A DNA stretch of 64,000 nucleotides from Neptunomonas marina (GTDB taxonomy: Bacteria > Pseudomonadota > Gammaproteobacteria > Pseudomonadales > Balneatricaceae): assembly GCF_004005935.1 (NCBI RefSeq), contig NZ_SACQ01000002.1, positions 372,001 to 436,000 of the forward strand. The letters run 5' to 3'. Shown piece after piece: positions 1 through 9,927 of the stretch. How positions within the stretch are numbered: the stretch's first letter is position 1; each line of letters opens with the position of its first letter. The notes beneath the pieces were generated by a model. The model was not told where the DNA came from. It saw only the letters and a list, made by a program, of their open reading frames with translations, and made no database searches. A program made the translations under genes and the position numbers.

Positions 1-497
1 CGGCACCACTGCATGATGTGGGCAAAGTCGGTATCCCCGACGCGATCTTACTGAAACCCGGCAAGCTGACAGATGATGAGTTTGCGATTATGAAGCAACA
101 CGCCCAGATCGGTGCAGATGCGCTATGGAAAGCAGAGCAGCAGTTGGGCAGTAACTCGTTCCTGCGTTTGGCACGCGAAATTAGCCTCACCCACCACGAG
201 AAGTGGGATGGCAGTGGTTATCCACAAGGACTCACAGGCAACGATATCCCTTTGGCGGGCCGCTTGATGGCGCTCGCGGATGTCTACGACGCGCTGATCT
301 CTAAACGTGTGTACAAACCAGCCTTCTCTCACGATAAAGCCAAGTCGATTATCCTCGAAGGTCGAGGCAGCCACTTTGACCCAGCCATTGTGGATGCTTT
401 TTTAGCCACCGAGGCAGACTTTATCTCGATCGCGAAAACGTATGCTGATACCGAAACAACTGAGGAGGAAACCTCTGCACCGCTACAACCAGCCTAG
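1..497 (+). CDS. HD-GYP domain protein, probable c-di-GMP phosphodiesterase (5' truncated)
   Basis: The reading frame is open from base 3 and the gene enters from the left edge, so only the C-terminal part of the catalytic domain is visible. The HD motif (LHDVGKVGIPD), the downstream HHEKWDGSGYP motif that defines the HD-GYP subfamily, and the LADVYDAL and HFDP elements are all present. HD-GYP domains hydrolyse cyclic di-GMP to pGpG or GMP; in RpfG-type proteins they follow a response-regulator receiver, which may lie upstream of the window. The last 15 bases overlap the convergent SLC13 gene. The short acidic tail after the domain is not conserved in the family. Confidence 0.9.
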   Translation, partial: APLHDVGKVGIPDAILLKPGKLTDDEFAIMKQHAQIGADALWKAEQQLGSNSFLRLAREISLTHHEKWDGSGYPQGLTGNDIPLAGRLMALADVYDALISKRVYKPAFSHDKAKSIILEGRGSHFDPAIVDAFLATEADFISIAKTYADTETTEEETSAPLQPA

Positions 498-1886
498 CAG
501 CAGCCACCAGAGGTAGTTCAGCGGCCAAAGCAAAACCACACTCATGGCCGCCAGCACGAGCGTATACTTGAGCGCCAAACGCATCGGCACATTGGCCATG
601 CTCAACGCCAGCAATAGCGGGCCTGACTCATAGGGAAAGAGGAAGGTCGATATACCCACCACCTGAGACATCAAAACCGCTTTCAACGGTAAGCCAGATG
701 CTTGGGCAAACTCAGCTGCCACCGGCGTTAACACCGCCGGAATACCCGGCAGCCCCGCCACCACCCCAGAACTCATCGAAAGAAGTGATAACGAGAGATA
801 GTTTTGTAATGGCTCATTGGGCGCAAGCGGTAAAACAGGCGCTAGTAAGTGCGCGAACCAAGCGCCTAAACTGCTATGATTGATCACCGCACCAATGCCT
901 AAAATAGCGGCAATAAACAGCACCGTATTAAAGTTGAACTGCTCAGAGAACTGCTGCTTTGATACCAAGCCTATCCTCGGTAGCAACAAAATCACCGCCA
1001 CCGTTAACGCCACCCAAGCCGGAGAGAGTTGGTGGACACTATCGGTTAACCAGAACCCCAAGGCCACCAAAAGTAACCCCAACAGATAGATCTCGGTGCG
1101 CTGGAGCGGCTTGATCTCAGATTGCGTGGCCACCAACGAACCTGCCGGGAACATCTTGATAATCAGCCAGATAATAAGCACCGCTTTTAAGACGCCGAGT
1201 ACCGGAAAATGCAGCCACAGATACTCGGCATAACCCAACGTTAAACCATGCACCGTATCAGCCACGCCCACCAAAACCATATTGGGCACATTGGCAGGCA
1301 GCACAGCAAACGAGGGCACATGCGCGCCGAAGCCTGCAGCCAACGCCATACCGACATAGCCTTGTGATCCCGGCTTTAAGCCACAACGCTCTGCCAACAG
1401 CAGGACAATAGGCATCAACAGCACAATCCGCCCCATTGAAGATGGCATCAAAAATGCGAGACCGACCCCTAGCACAACCACCGCACTGGTCAGGCGCGTA
1501 TAACTCGAGGCAAACACCATCAGATAGCCACTAAGCCGCTGCCCAAGCCCGGTGGACTTTACCGCCATACCGATCACAAACCCGCTAATGATGAGCCAAG
1601 TTGCGCCAGCCGAAAACCCCGCAAAGACCACCTCAGCAGGGGCTATTGCAAAGAGCATTGCTGCCAAAAAGAACAGCAGCGCTATTAGGTAATCGGCCAC
1701 AACAGCTGTCGCCATCAACCCAAGAGCAGCCACCACCAGTGCAGCGCTCCAGCTTTGCTGCGTAGTCAGCCCAGCGGGTGCAATATACCCAAGCAGCAGG
1801 GCGCCGCTGACGATGATGATACTGGCCCAATGGGCAACAGAGAGCGGCCCTAACGCCGATAAAACCCCAGGTTTACGAGTCGACAT
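483..1886 (-). CDS. SLC13/DASS-family anion transporter
   Basis: A 467-residue inner-membrane protein with about a dozen hydrophobic segments. It resembles the divalent anion:sodium symporter (SLC13/CitT) group, with small-residue-rich re-entrant regions around residues 150-200 and 360-400 and a proline-rich loop near residue 195. Such proteins import di- and tricarboxylates or sulfate; the substrate cannot be read from the sequence. It is divergently arranged with an AraC-type regulator (81 bases between the starts), which is its likely regulator. The ATG at 1886 is the first good start. Family assignment is fairly secure, substrate unknown. Confidence 0.8.
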   Translation of the reverse strand: MSTRKPGVLSALGPLSVAHWASIIIVSGALLLGYIAPAGLTTQQSWSAALVVAALGLMATAVVADYLIALLFFLAAMLFAIAPAEVVFAGFSAGATWLIISGFVIGMAVKSTGLGQRLSGYLMVFASSYTRLTSAVVVLGVGLAFLMPSSMGRIVLLMPIVLLLAERCGLKPGSQGYVGMALAAGFGAHVPSFAVLPANVPNMVLVGVADTVHGLTLGYAEYLWLHFPVLGVLKAVLIIWLIIKMFPAGSLVATQSEIKPLQRTEIYLLGLLLVALGFWLTDSVHQLSPAWVALTVAVILLLPRIGLVSKQQFSEQFNFNTVLFIAAILGIGAVINHSSLGAWFAHLLAPVLPLAPNEPLQNYLSLSLLSMSSGVVAGLPGIPAVLTPVAAEFAQASGLPLKAVLMSQVVGISTFLFPYESGPLLLALSMANVPMRLALKYTLVLAAMSVVLLWPLNYLWWLLLGWL

Positions 1887-1967
1887 GGTGCTACCAACAA
1901 CTTTACAGAAAGAGTAAAAGCGTTATTCTGGCATCAATTCAGATGGCGCAGTAGCGACAAAAAGACA

Positions 1968-2768
1968 ATGAATAGCGAGAAAAGGACACATCGCCAGCCC
2001 TCGGGTTCCGGTGATATCGAAGACCCGAGCCGCCCCATCATTGGGACGCAAGGGCAGATGAATAGCGGCCTAGAAGTTGTGCCCCATCGGCATGTTCGCG
2101 CGCAGTTGGCTTTTGCTGCAGAGGGTGTCATACGGGTGATAACCGATACCGGTACGTGGCTGATTCCACCCCAACAGGCGGTATGGATTCCAGGAAATAT
2201 TCTGCACCATGTGGTCGCCGAAACCGATGTGTTAGTGCGGCACCTACATATTGATGCTTCGGTTGCAGCACGTTATCCAACCGTGTGTGCTGTCATGGAT
2301 GTGCCGCCGCTGGTGCGTGAGCTGATCAAACGTGTGGTTAACTTTACACAGCACTATTCACCTGATGGCCGTGAGGCGCGCTTAGTTCACGTGCTTATGG
2401 ATGAGCTTGAAGCATTACAGCCAGCCGAGCTATACCTGCCACTGGCTAAAGATCGCCGCATTTTACGTATTATGCAGCGCCTTATGCAGGACCCAGCTAA
2501 CGAGCAATCTGCGCAAGCATGGGCGCAAGAGGTGGGAGCAAGCCGCCGCACCCTCACACGGCTCTTTCAGAAAGAGACCAATATGAGCTTTAACGCTTGG
2601 CGCAAGCAGCTGCGCTTGCAAGAGGCGATCAACCGTCTCAGCCGCGGTGACAGCGTTACCAACGTGGCATTATCTCTTGGCTACGCAAGCCCCAGCGCTT
2701 TTGTAGCGATGTTTAGGCAAACACTAGGTAAGCCACCCAAGCAGTTCTTTCAAGAGCAGCTTAGCTGA
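1968..2768 (+). CDS. AraC-family transcriptional regulator with N-terminal cupin
   Basis: 266 residues. The N-terminal half has the cupin-like ligand fold of NimR/YeaM-type AraC proteins (VPHRHVRAQL near residue 40, then a segment around WLIPPQQAVWIPG). The C-terminal half carries two helix-turn-helix units (EVGASRRTLTRLFQKE and VALSLGYASPSAFVAMFR). It probably binds the intergenic region shared with the divergent SLC13 transporter gene. A second in-frame ATG at 2058 (MNSGLE) has a close AAGGG-type site and better matches the N-terminus of relatives, so the first 30 residues may not be translated. Its 3' end overlaps the convergent glcF by 8 bases. Confidence 0.88.
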   Translation: MNSEKRTHRQPSGSGDIEDPSRPIIGTQGQMNSGLEVVPHRHVRAQLAFAAEGVIRVITDTGTWLIPPQQAVWIPGNILHHVVAETDVLVRHLHIDASVAARYPTVCAVMDVPPLVRELIKRVVNFTQHYSPDGREARLVHVLMDELEALQPAELYLPLAKDRRILRIMQRLMQDPANEQSAQAWAQEVGASRRTLTRLFQKETNMSFNAWRKQLRLQEAINRLSRGDSVTNVALSLGYASPSAFVAMFRQTLGKPPKQFFQEQLS

Positions 2769-3975
2769 GCGCTTCATCAAGCCATTCAATCCAGTGTTTA
2801 ACAGGTACGTCGGCATGCGCACCAAGGTGTAACTGACACCCGATGTTCGCCGTCACGATTTGCTCAGGATTATCGGCAGCCAAAGCCGCTAACTTTCGTG
2901 TAAGTAAACGCTCACTTAACTCAGGCTGTAGTAAAGAATAACTTCCTGCAGAGCCACAACACAGATGTTTCTCCTGTGTTTTCGCTAAGTTTGCCCCCAT
3001 ACGCAACGCCAATTGCTCAACAATATCGGGCAGTTTTTGCCCATGCTGCAGTGAACAAGGGCAATGCAGGGCCGTTTTTTTCGGCAACTTAACAGCTAAC
3101 GAGTTCACATCCTCGCAGGCGATCACTTCGGCAATATCTTTGGCGATAGCACTGACACATGCTGCTTTTTCAGCATACTGAGGGTCAGCGGCTAATAGCT
3201 TACCGTACTCTTTGACCGTCACACCACATCCCGAAGCCGTTACAACGATCGCCTCAGCGCCCGCTTCCACCGCTGGCCACCACGCATCAATATTCTGGCG
3301 TATCGCCAACAGCGTACTCTGCTCATGACTTAAATGATGTGTGAGCGCACCGCAGCAACCCGCATCCGGCGCGACCACCAAACTAATACCTAATCGATCC
3401 AACACCCGTGTGGCTGCTTCGTTTGTTTGCGGACTCGACACTGATTGCACACAACCCTGTAACACCAACATAACGCGGTTATGGCGTTGTGCAGGCCAAG
3501 TGTTAGCACTGACTAACGGAGGAACCTGCTTTTGCAGGGACTTAGGAAGCACGGGCTTGAATAAATGAGCCACCCGCAGCAAGGTCCGAAAGCGTTTAGG
3601 CTTGGGGACAATCGTTCTCAATAGGTATCGCTGCGCACGCGCTAACCACCCCCTTGGCAGTGTTTGCTCAGCCAGTGCCCGACCAATATCCAACAGCCTG
3701 CCGTAACGCACCCCCGAAGGGCAGGTGGTTTCACAACTACGACATGCGAGGCAGCGATCGAGATGGCGGCGCGAGCGCTCTGTTAATGTGCCCGTTTCCA
3801 AAAATTGCTTGATTAGATAGATGCGTCCACGCGGGCCATCACGCTCATCCGATAACTCTTGATACGTTGGGCACGTGGCCGTGCAAAAGCCACAGTGTAC
3901 GCAGCTGCGCAAAATGGTTTCAGCTTCCTGAACGGCTGGAATCTTATTCCAGCGCTTGTGAATTTTCGTCTGCAT
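2761..3975 (-). CDS. glcF: Glycolate oxidase iron-sulfur subunit GlcF
   Basis: 404 residues, the normal length for GlcF. Two ferredoxin-like [4Fe-4S] motifs are visible (CVHCGFCTATCP at residues 25-36 and CLACRSCETTCP at 75-86), followed by two cysteine-rich CCG modules (GCCGALTHH near 205 and HLCCGSAGSY near 340). In the GlcDEF complex this subunit passes electrons from the FAD subunits that oxidise glycolate to glyoxylate into the respiratory chain at the membrane. It is the third gene of a minus-strand glcDEF operon, 9 bases after glcE. Confidence 0.95.
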   Translation of the reverse strand: MQTKIHKRWNKIPAVQEAETILRSCVHCGFCTATCPTYQELSDERDGPRGRIYLIKQFLETGTLTERSRRHLDRCLACRSCETTCPSGVRYGRLLDIGRALAEQTLPRGWLARAQRYLLRTIVPKPKRFRTLLRVAHLFKPVLPKSLQKQVPPLVSANTWPAQRHNRVMLVLQGCVQSVSSPQTNEAATRVLDRLGISLVVAPDAGCCGALTHHLSHEQSTLLAIRQNIDAWWPAVEAGAEAIVVTASGCGVTVKEYGKLLAADPQYAEKAACVSAIAKDIAEVIACEDVNSLAVKLPKKTALHCPCSLQHGQKLPDIVEQLALRMGANLAKTQEKHLCCGSAGSYSLLQPELSERLLTRKLAALAADNPEQIVTANIGCQLHLGAHADVPVKHWIEWLDEALS

Positions 3976-3984
3976 ACAGCGCTC

Positions 3985-5043
3985 CTACATCCAGCCGTAG
4001 AGGCGTCCGGGGTTGAAGATGCCATGTGGGTCCAGCGCGTGTTTTACCTCACGCTGTAAATGCTTCAGAACCGCATTGGGCTGAGAAAACACCTCGGCTT
4101 GACGATCACCGCCTTGCCACTTCGCTATACTGCCGCCGGCCTCCTGAGCGATAAGCGACAACGTCTCAAGCTCATACTCGCCGCGTAGCCAACGCTGTGA
4201 GCCACACCAATCAATCACACTGTCGGCATCATGGGGCAGCATGGCACTGCTGCGCACACTGAATCGCCAAAGAGGATCAGCACCTAGCAATAAGTTTTGC
4301 TCGCGTAACGAGCGCCAGAACTGGCTACCGTTTTCTTCTGTCATAGTGTAATCACGCTGCCACTGCGCCATCGTCTGCGTTACTGCAGCCTCAGCCCCCG
4401 ATAAACGCATGTGAAGTTGGCCCGCATACCAACAAGCACCGCTGATTGGCGCGGAGGTTCCGGCGAGCTGACTCATCAGGATCACGGCATCCTCTGCCGT
4501 AAGCGCTAGCCCGAGATAAGTGGTTGCCTCGGGCTTGGGTAACACTTTAAAGCTGACTTCGGTGATCACTCCTAACGTACCCAGCGCTCCCGCTTGTAAC
4601 CGCGATACATCGTAGCCTGCGACATTTTTCATCACTTGGCCGCCGAAGCGCAGGCGTTCACCTTGCCCATTGATCAGCTGTGTCCCTAGCACCAGATCAC
4701 GAATGGACCCGCCCCACGGTCTTGCAGGCCCAGATACGTTACTAGCCAAAGTTCCGCCAATGGTTGCTGCGCCACCAAACAGCGGAGACTCACAGGGCAG
4801 CATCTGATTATGTTCGTCGAGGTGGGCGATAATCTCATCAAGGCGCGTTCCAGCACGTGCGGTCATAACGAGTTCAACCGGTTGATAACTGACAATACCG
4901 GTATGTTCAGATAGATCTAAACTGGTTAGTCCGCTCGTGGTGCGCCCTAAATGGGCCTTGGTGCCGTTGCCACGAATGGAGAGCGGCTGGCCCGTGGCAA
5001 TGGCATGCTCAACCTGAGCAACGAGTTGGGTCGTTTTATCCAT
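3985..5043 (-). CDS. glcE: Glycolate oxidase FAD-binding subunit GlcE
   Basis: 352 residues with a PCMH-type FAD-binding domain. The recognisable segments are LSIRGNGTKAHLG near residue 20, the GGAATIGGTLASNVSGPARPWGG region near 90-115 and VMKNVAGYDVSRL near 140. It lacks the full C-terminal FAD-oxidase domain of GlcD, as expected for GlcE. The start codon shares one base with the glcD stop (TAATG), implying translational coupling. It forms the catalytic glycolate dehydrogenase with GlcD and GlcF. Confidence 0.95.
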   Translation of the reverse strand: MDKTTQLVAQVEHAIATGQPLSIRGNGTKAHLGRTTSGLTSLDLSEHTGIVSYQPVELVMTARAGTRLDEIIAHLDEHNQMLPCESPLFGGAATIGGTLASNVSGPARPWGGSIRDLVLGTQLINGQGERLRFGGQVMKNVAGYDVSRLQAGALGTLGVITEVSFKVLPKPEATTYLGLALTAEDAVILMSQLAGTSAPISGACWYAGQLHMRLSGAEAAVTQTMAQWQRDYTMTEENGSQFWRSLREQNLLLGADPLWRFSVRSSAMLPHDADSVIDWCGSQRWLRGEYELETLSLIAQEAGGSIAKWQGGDRQAEVFSQPNAVLKHLQREVKHALDPHGIFNPGRLYGWM

Positions 5044-6488
5044 TAGGAGGTCTCTCCTTTCGCCAACGCCCGATACTCTTGGCAGCGGCCAAGCACCGGG
5101 ATACCTTTTCCTGGGTTAAGCGTCCCGTGGGGGTCAAAAGCGGACTTCAAACGATGAAGCTGCGCAATTTCGGCATCATTGAACTGCACAGCCATCTGGC
5201 GAATCTTCTCTAAGCCCACACCATGCTCACCTGTGATGCAGCCCCCGACCTCAACACATAGCGCCAGAATACGCGCACCAAATGCCTCTGTACGCGCAAA
5301 CTCGCCCGGCTTATTCGCATCAAACAGGATAAGTGGGTGTAAATTGCCATCGCCTGCATGGAAGACGTTTGCCACGCGTAGACCAAACGTCTGCGACATC
5401 TGTTGCATCTGGGTCAGGACATAGGCCAACTGGCTACGCGGGATCGTGCCATCCATGCAGTAGTAATCTGGCGAGATACGCCCAACCGCAGGAAACGCCG
5501 ACTTACGGCCTTTCCAGAGCGCCGCACGCTCCGTTTCACTCTGGGATACACGAATAGAGGAGGCACCTTGTGCGGTGAAGATCTCGGCAACTGCCGCAAT
5601 ATACTGATCTACCTCAGCAGCAGTGCCATCAAGCTCACATAGCAGCAAGGCCTGAGCATCGAGCGGATATCCCGCTTGCGCAAAGGCTTCGGCAGCCACA
5701 ATCGCATGATGATCCATCATCTCAAGACCTGCTGGAATAATGCCAGCGGCAATCACCGCTCCCACCGCATCTCCCGCCGCTTGAACGGTGGGGAAACCAG
5801 CTAACACCACTTGTGCTTTTTCGGGCATCGGCAGGAGACGAACTGTCACCTCGGTCACCACACCCAGTAGGCCTTCAGAGCCATTAATCAGTGCCATTAG
5901 ATCAAGACCGGAGCTATCCAAACCTTCGCTTCCCAATGTCACCAGCTCGCCACTCACGGTAACCAGTTGCACACTCAACACGTTATGCACGGTAAGACCA
6001 TATTTGAGGCAGTGCACGCCGCCAGAGTTCTCAGCGACATTACCACCGATTGAGCAGGCGATTTGTGAGGAAGGGTCTGGCCCATAATAGAGGCCATGCT
6101 GAGCCGCTGCTTCACTGATCGCAAGGTTGCGAACGCCTGGCTCAATACGCGCGGTACGCGCTAATGGGTCGATAGCGAGGATACGGTTAAACTTGGCCAG
6201 CGATAAGACAACGCCGTCGGGATGGGGCATGGCACCCGCACACAGCCCAGTTCCCGCGCCTCTTGCGATAACAGGCACACCCTGTTGATGGCAAAGTGTC
6301 ATCACCTGCTGCACTTGCGCGAGCGTCTCTGGTAAAACAACCAGCAACGGCATCTCGCAGTACATCGAAAGGCCATCGCACTCATATGGCTTCTGCGTTT
6401 CGCGATCGGCAATAACATATTCAGGATCGATAAAATCCGCAAACGCCGCAGCTAACTCACGCCGCAGCGCAGACCTTGCATCTTGCAC
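5043..6488 (-). CDS. glcD: Glycolate oxidase catalytic subunit GlcD
   Basis: 481 residues, an FAD-linked oxidase with an N-terminal PCMH FAD-binding domain (VIARGAGTGLCAGAMP near residue 75; CSIGGNVAENSGGVHCLKYG near 145) and a C-terminal FAD-oxidase domain with HAGDGNLHPLILFD near 380 and GGCITGEHGVGLEK near 415. It oxidises glycolate (and often D-lactate) to the 2-oxoacid. I chose the GTG at 6488 because AAGGAGG lies about 4 bases upstream on the minus strand. It is the first gene of glcDEF, divergent from a GlcC-type regulator. Confidence 0.95.
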   Translation of the reverse strand: MQDARSALRRELAAAFADFIDPEYVIADRETQKPYECDGLSMYCEMPLLVVLPETLAQVQQVMTLCHQQGVPVIARGAGTGLCAGAMPHPDGVVLSLAKFNRILAIDPLARTARIEPGVRNLAISEAAAQHGLYYGPDPSSQIACSIGGNVAENSGGVHCLKYGLTVHNVLSVQLVTVSGELVTLGSEGLDSSGLDLMALINGSEGLLGVVTEVTVRLLPMPEKAQVVLAGFPTVQAAGDAVGAVIAAGIIPAGLEMMDHHAIVAAEAFAQAGYPLDAQALLLCELDGTAAEVDQYIAAVAEIFTAQGASSIRVSQSETERAALWKGRKSAFPAVGRISPDYYCMDGTIPRSQLAYVLTQMQQMSQTFGLRVANVFHAGDGNLHPLILFDANKPGEFARTEAFGARILALCVEVGGCITGEHGVGLEKIRQMAVQFNDAEIAQLHRLKSAFDPHGTLNPGKGIPVLGRCQEYRALAKGETS

Positions 6489-6837
6489 ACTGCCTCCTTG
6501 GCTCTACCACCGAGAGGTTTATCGTGACGTTAGAGTTACCATATTCACAACAGCATGGGTAGGGACAAAGGGGTCAGATGTCACCATCACCGCTCGTAAC
6601 GGGATTGAGCAAATGGATGGCAACATCTGACACTAACCGGCATAAAAATGTGGTGCATTGCACGTGGAGGCCCATCCTAGCGATCTAAATGATGGTTTAA
6701 AACACTGGTATGACCAGTAATTTAATATCCAAACCACTATCCGGATTGCTCAGAGGTGGTGAATTCCCCTATAAACTATATAGTTAATGCATGTTTTCTA
6801 AGACAGTAGTACGTGGCGTGATAGGACGGAGTGCCCG
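6489..6837. promoter_or_regulatory. Divergent glcD / glcC control region
   Basis: A 349-base gap between divergently transcribed glcD and the GntR regulator. No gene is visible in it. It holds a perfect ACTGGT-ATG-ACCAGT palindrome (6704-6718), the form of FadR/GlcC-subfamily operators, and a second perfect 12-base palindrome, AACTATATAGTT, at 6774-6785 close to the regulator start, in an AT-rich stretch that could also contain a promoter. The region probably carries both promoters and the regulator binding sites. Confidence 0.7.
6704..6718. promoter_or_regulatory. Candidate GlcC (GntR/FadR-family) operator
   Basis: ACTGGT-ATG-ACCAGT is a perfect 6-3-6 inverted repeat containing the TGGT-N3-ACCA core typical of FadR-subfamily GntR repressors such as LldR, PdhR and GlcC. 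It lies 119 bases before the regulator start and 215 bases before the glcD start, so it could control both directions. Confidence 0.6.
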
Positions 6838-7551
6838 ATGACCAACAGCAACACCTCTGCCACCGGTAAACTGGTTTATCAATTAGAGGAGATGATCCTT
6901 GAAGGCGTCTGGCGGCCCAACCATAAACTGCCTTCCGAGCGCAGACTCGCGCAGCGTTTTGGATACTCCCGCACCGTGATTCGAGAGGCCCTACGCCAAT
7001 TGCAGGCGAAGGGGCTCATTATCACACATCAAGGTATCGGTTCTTATGTTGTTGAGGTATTTCACAGCATAGAAGAGGAGTTTATCGACCCTCTTGTCCA
7101 CCTGTTCGATAGCCATGAGCGGACCTTATTCGATCTCCTTGATGTCAGAGAGCAACTCGAGAGCCACGCGGCGTTTCTGGCGGCACAGCGCGCAACACAA
7201 ACCGACCTGTATCAATTGACCCAAGCTTACGAAAGGCTGGCTTCCCCTGACACTGAGCTAACGATGGATACCTACTTTAACTTCCATCATATGGTCATCC
7301 TCTGCTCCCATAACCCTATATTGGTTCAAACTCTGTGCCAGCTCAAAGCCTTGCTCTGTAAGGCCATCCAAACTTGCCTGCCGTTGCTCATACAAGACGC
7401 TGAGGTACAAAACCAAGTGAGGTCACAGCAGCAACAGATGTATGAAGCCATTGTGCAACGCGATCCGGTTGCAGCGCGCCGTGCGACCAAAACCCACATT
7501 CGCTTTGTCAGTCACCACGTTCACTCTGTGAAAAAAAGTAATTTTTATTAA
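6838..7551 (+). CDS. glcC: GntR/FadR-family regulator, probably GlcC
   Basis: 237 residues. The N-terminal winged helix-turn-helix is clear ([20 protein letters not shown] near residues 27-47, then [17 protein letters not shown]). The C-terminal helical FCD ligand domain contains the metal/ligand-type histidines expected ([12 protein letters not shown] near 150 and [10 protein letters not shown] near 220). GlcC activates glcDEF in response to glycolate in E. coli, and the divergent placement next to glcD supports the same role here. The family is secure; the exact symbol rests on context. Confidence 0.85.
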   Translation: MTNSNTSATGKLVYQLEEMILEGVWRPNHKLPSERRLAQRFGYSRTVIREALRQLQAKGLIITHQGIGSYVVEVFHSIEEEFIDPLVHLFDSHERTLFDLLDVREQLESHAAFLAAQRATQTDLYQLTQAYERLASPDTELTMDTYFNFHHMVILCSHNPILVQTLCQLKALLCKAIQTCLPLLIQDAEVQNQVRSQQQQMYEAIVQRDPVAARRATKTHIRFVSHHVHSVKKSNFY

Positions 7552-7615
7552 TCCGCTGCCGACTCAATTAGAATACACTTATTTAATTTCCATAATACCT
7601 GCAAGGATATCGTCG

Positions 7616-9877
7616 ATGTTGTCTCAGTTGCGGATAAGAACGCGCCTATTAGTGGGCTTCACACTATTAATCGCGTTAGTTTGTGCCGTTGTCATGCCTT
7701 TTATGCTCAGTGATATGAAGCACATTATCAGCGAAGCGGAAAAGCGTGAATTGTCGAGAATCTATCTGAAGTTCAACGAAAAACTACATCAAGAGGAGCG
7801 TGTCGCGACTGCATTAGCGTCTTTCATCGCAGAGATGCCCGTAGTACAAGCACAACTCAAATCGGGTGATCGCCAAGCGCTACTGCAAACACTAGAGCGC
7901 AGCTTTGCCAAGTTGAAAAGCCAATACGGTTTGCGCCAACTACAGTTCCATAAACCGCCAGCCACCTCATTCCTGCGTGTTCATAAACCGGCCAAGTTTG
8001 GAGATGACCTGTCCAGCTTCCGCCGTACAGTGGTACAGACCAACCAACAGCGCCAGCCCGTAAAAGGAGTTGAGAAAGGCGTTGCTGGCCTCGGTATCCG
8101 CGGCGTGGTGCCCGTGATAATCGCCGGCGAGCACTGGGGGTCGTTGGAGTTTGGTTTCTCTCTTGGCCAAGCGATGCTCGACCAATTTAAAGGCAAACAG
8201 GGCACCGAAGTGGCGATCCACATACAGGAGCAGCGCTCCCTCGAGCCCTTTGCCAGCACCTTTAAAGCACCCGCTGTACTTTCTGCTCAGGTCTTGAATC
8301 AAGCTGCAGATGGCCAGCCACAGATCGTCAACGGTGCGATTGGAAAAACAGAGTACGCCTTCTATGCCGATCAGCTACAAGACTTTTCCGGGCGCGGTAT
8401 TGGCGTTATCACCGTGGCCATACCTCGTACCGACTACCTCGAAATTTTGGATCGCTCGTTTATCCACACCGTGATTATCGGCGTTGTTTTCCTTGTTTTG
8501 GGTGGCCTTATAGCCATGCTCATTACCCGCAGTATCGTCAAGCCACTTAAGGAGATGCGCGATGCGATGGAGAATGTTGCCAGTGGCGATGGCGATCTAA
8601 CACAACGCTTGGATGATAGCGGCAAGCATGAACTGGCAGATATCGCGACGGCGTTCAACCACTTTGTTGGTAATACCGAGGAGCTGATTAAACTGCTGAT
8701 GCGCTCGATCTCCGGCGTTTCCCGCAACGGTTCTGAGCTATTCAGCATTACCGAGCGCACCATTAACTCAGTACGCGAGCAGCAGGCGAAAACCGACGAG
8801 ATCGCAACAGCGGTTAACGAAATGAACGCTAGCGCCCATGAAGTTGCCCATAATGCGGAACGTGCGACCACGCTCACCACCGAGTCCCAGGCGCAATCAG
8901 ACCAAGGCTATCAATCTGTTGAAAAGTCGATCGACAATATCAACCGTTTAGCCACCAATGTCGCGTCAACAGTCGAGCTGATGCGTGATGTGGGCGACCA
9001 AAGCAACCGCATTCACACTATTTTGGATGTGATTCAAAGTATCGCGGAGCAAACTAACTTGTTAGCACTCAACGCAGCGATCGAGGCCGCTCGCGCGGGT
9101 GAACATGGCCGCGGCTTCGCCGTAGTAGCCGACGAAGTGCGCTCGCTAGCCTCACGCACACAAGCCTCTACCTCAGAAATCGACGCGATGATTTCACATC
9201 TGCAATCCGGTACCCAACAAACCGTAAACGTTATCAACGAAAGCCAGTCTCAGGCGCTGGCAACCGTCGATGTCTCTAGCGAATCGGGCCGCGTACTGGA
9301 GCAAATTCGAGCCACAATGGCTGAGGTGAATAATGCGGTGCTGCAAATTGCAGCCGCGGCTGAAGAGCAAAGCCAAGTATCGGAAGAGATCAATCGCAAT
9401 GTGGTTGAGATCGCAGACCGTGCCCATAATGTGGCAAGCGGGGCCGACCAAATACTAGACGCCTCTGCGAACGTTGGCTTGGAGCTTACCAGCCTGATGG
9501 GCGTGGTACGCCGTTTTAAAGTCACCAAAGACCCCAAAATTGAGCTTGCCGTTGCGCTCAGTGCACACCAAGCGTGGAAGATGCGCTTACGCGCCTTCTT
9601 AGATGGCAAGAGCACCCTGTCCAAAGAGCAGGCCGTCTCCCATAAAGAGTGTGATTTTGGGCGCTGGTACTATGGCGATGGGCACAGCATCTGTAGCCAA
9701 CTCTCTCCGCTACGCGCTATCGAAAAGCCACACGAAGAGCTACACCGCTTAATAGGCGAGATCGTAAGCGCAAAAGAACAAGGGGACCTGCAACGAGCAG
9801 AACGCAGTTATCAGCGCGTTTGCGAGTTATCAGATGAGATCGTAACCGAGATGGAAACCGCTATAGATCAGTGCTAG
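7616..9877 (+). CDS. Methyl-accepting chemotaxis protein with periplasmic Cache-like sensor and C-terminal CZB domain
   Basis: 753 residues. An N-terminal membrane anchor (about 10-30) precedes a periplasmic sensor of about 250 residues that looks Cache-like ([18 protein letters not shown] near 120). A second membrane helix (about 283-305), a HAMP linker ([10 protein letters not shown]...GDLTQRL) and the methyl-accepting signalling hairpin ([19 protein letters not shown] near 480) follow. After residue 650 comes a chemoreceptor zinc-binding domain: [24 protein letters not shown] and PHEELHRL supply the His/Cys ligands. It signals to CheA/CheW. The ligand is unknown; CZB domains in other receptors respond to zinc or oxidants. 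It follows glcC by 64 bases. Confidence 0.92.
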   Translation: MLSQLRIRTRLLVGFTLLIALVCAVVMPFMLSDMKHIISEAEKRELSRIYLKFNEKLHQEERVATALASFIAEMPVVQAQLKSGDRQALLQTLERSFAKLKSQYGLRQLQFHKPPATSFLRVHKPAKFGDDLSSFRRTVVQTNQQRQPVKGVEKGVAGLGIRGVVPVIIAGEHWGSLEFGFSLGQAMLDQFKGKQGTEVAIHIQEQRSLEPFASTFKAPAVLSAQVLNQAADGQPQIVNGAIGKTEYAFYADQLQDFSGRGIGVITVAIPRTDYLEILDRSFIHTVIIGVVFLVLGGLIAMLITRSIVKPLKEMRDAMENVASGDGDLTQRLDDSGKHELADIATAFNHFVGNTEELIKLLMRSISGVSRNGSELFSITERTINSVREQQAKTDEIATAVNEMNASAHEVAHNAERATTLTTESQAQSDQGYQSVEKSIDNINRLATNVASTVELMRDVGDQSNRIHTILDVIQSIAEQTNLLALNAAIEAARAGEHGRGFAVVADEVRSLASRTQASTSEIDAMISHLQSGTQQTVNVINESQSQALATVDVSSESGRVLEQIRATMAEVNNAVLQIAAAAEEQSQVSEEINRNVVEIADRAHNVASGADQILDASANVGLELTSLMGVVRRFKVTKDPKIELAVALSAHQAWKMRLRAFLDGKSTLSKEQAVSHKECDFGRWYYGDGHSICSQLSPLRAIEKPHEELHRLIGEIVSAKEQGDLQRAERSYQRVCELSDEIVTEMETAIDQC

Positions 9878-9886
9878 CGGTCATCA

Positions 9887-9920
9887 TGATCAGCGGCAGG
9901 CATAGCCCTGCTGCTGATCA
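9887..9920. terminator. Inverted repeat between convergent genes, probable terminator
   Basis: TGATCAGCGGCAGG and CCTGCTGCTGATCA form a 14-base stem with one mismatch and a 6-base loop, directly after the chemoreceptor stop and just before the stop of the convergent small gene. There is no T-run, so it may be a bidirectional mRNA-end structure rather than a classical intrinsic terminator. Confidence 0.5.
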
Positions 9921-9927
9921 ACCGATA

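Noticed and set aside
8434..8880. Long open frame on the strand opposite the chemoreceptor gene
   Set aside because: It lies wholly within the well-supported chemoreceptor gene, has low-complexity Ser/Arg-rich translation and no family features; other antisense frames in glcD, the AsmA gene, hisF and the RND pump were rejected on the same grounds.
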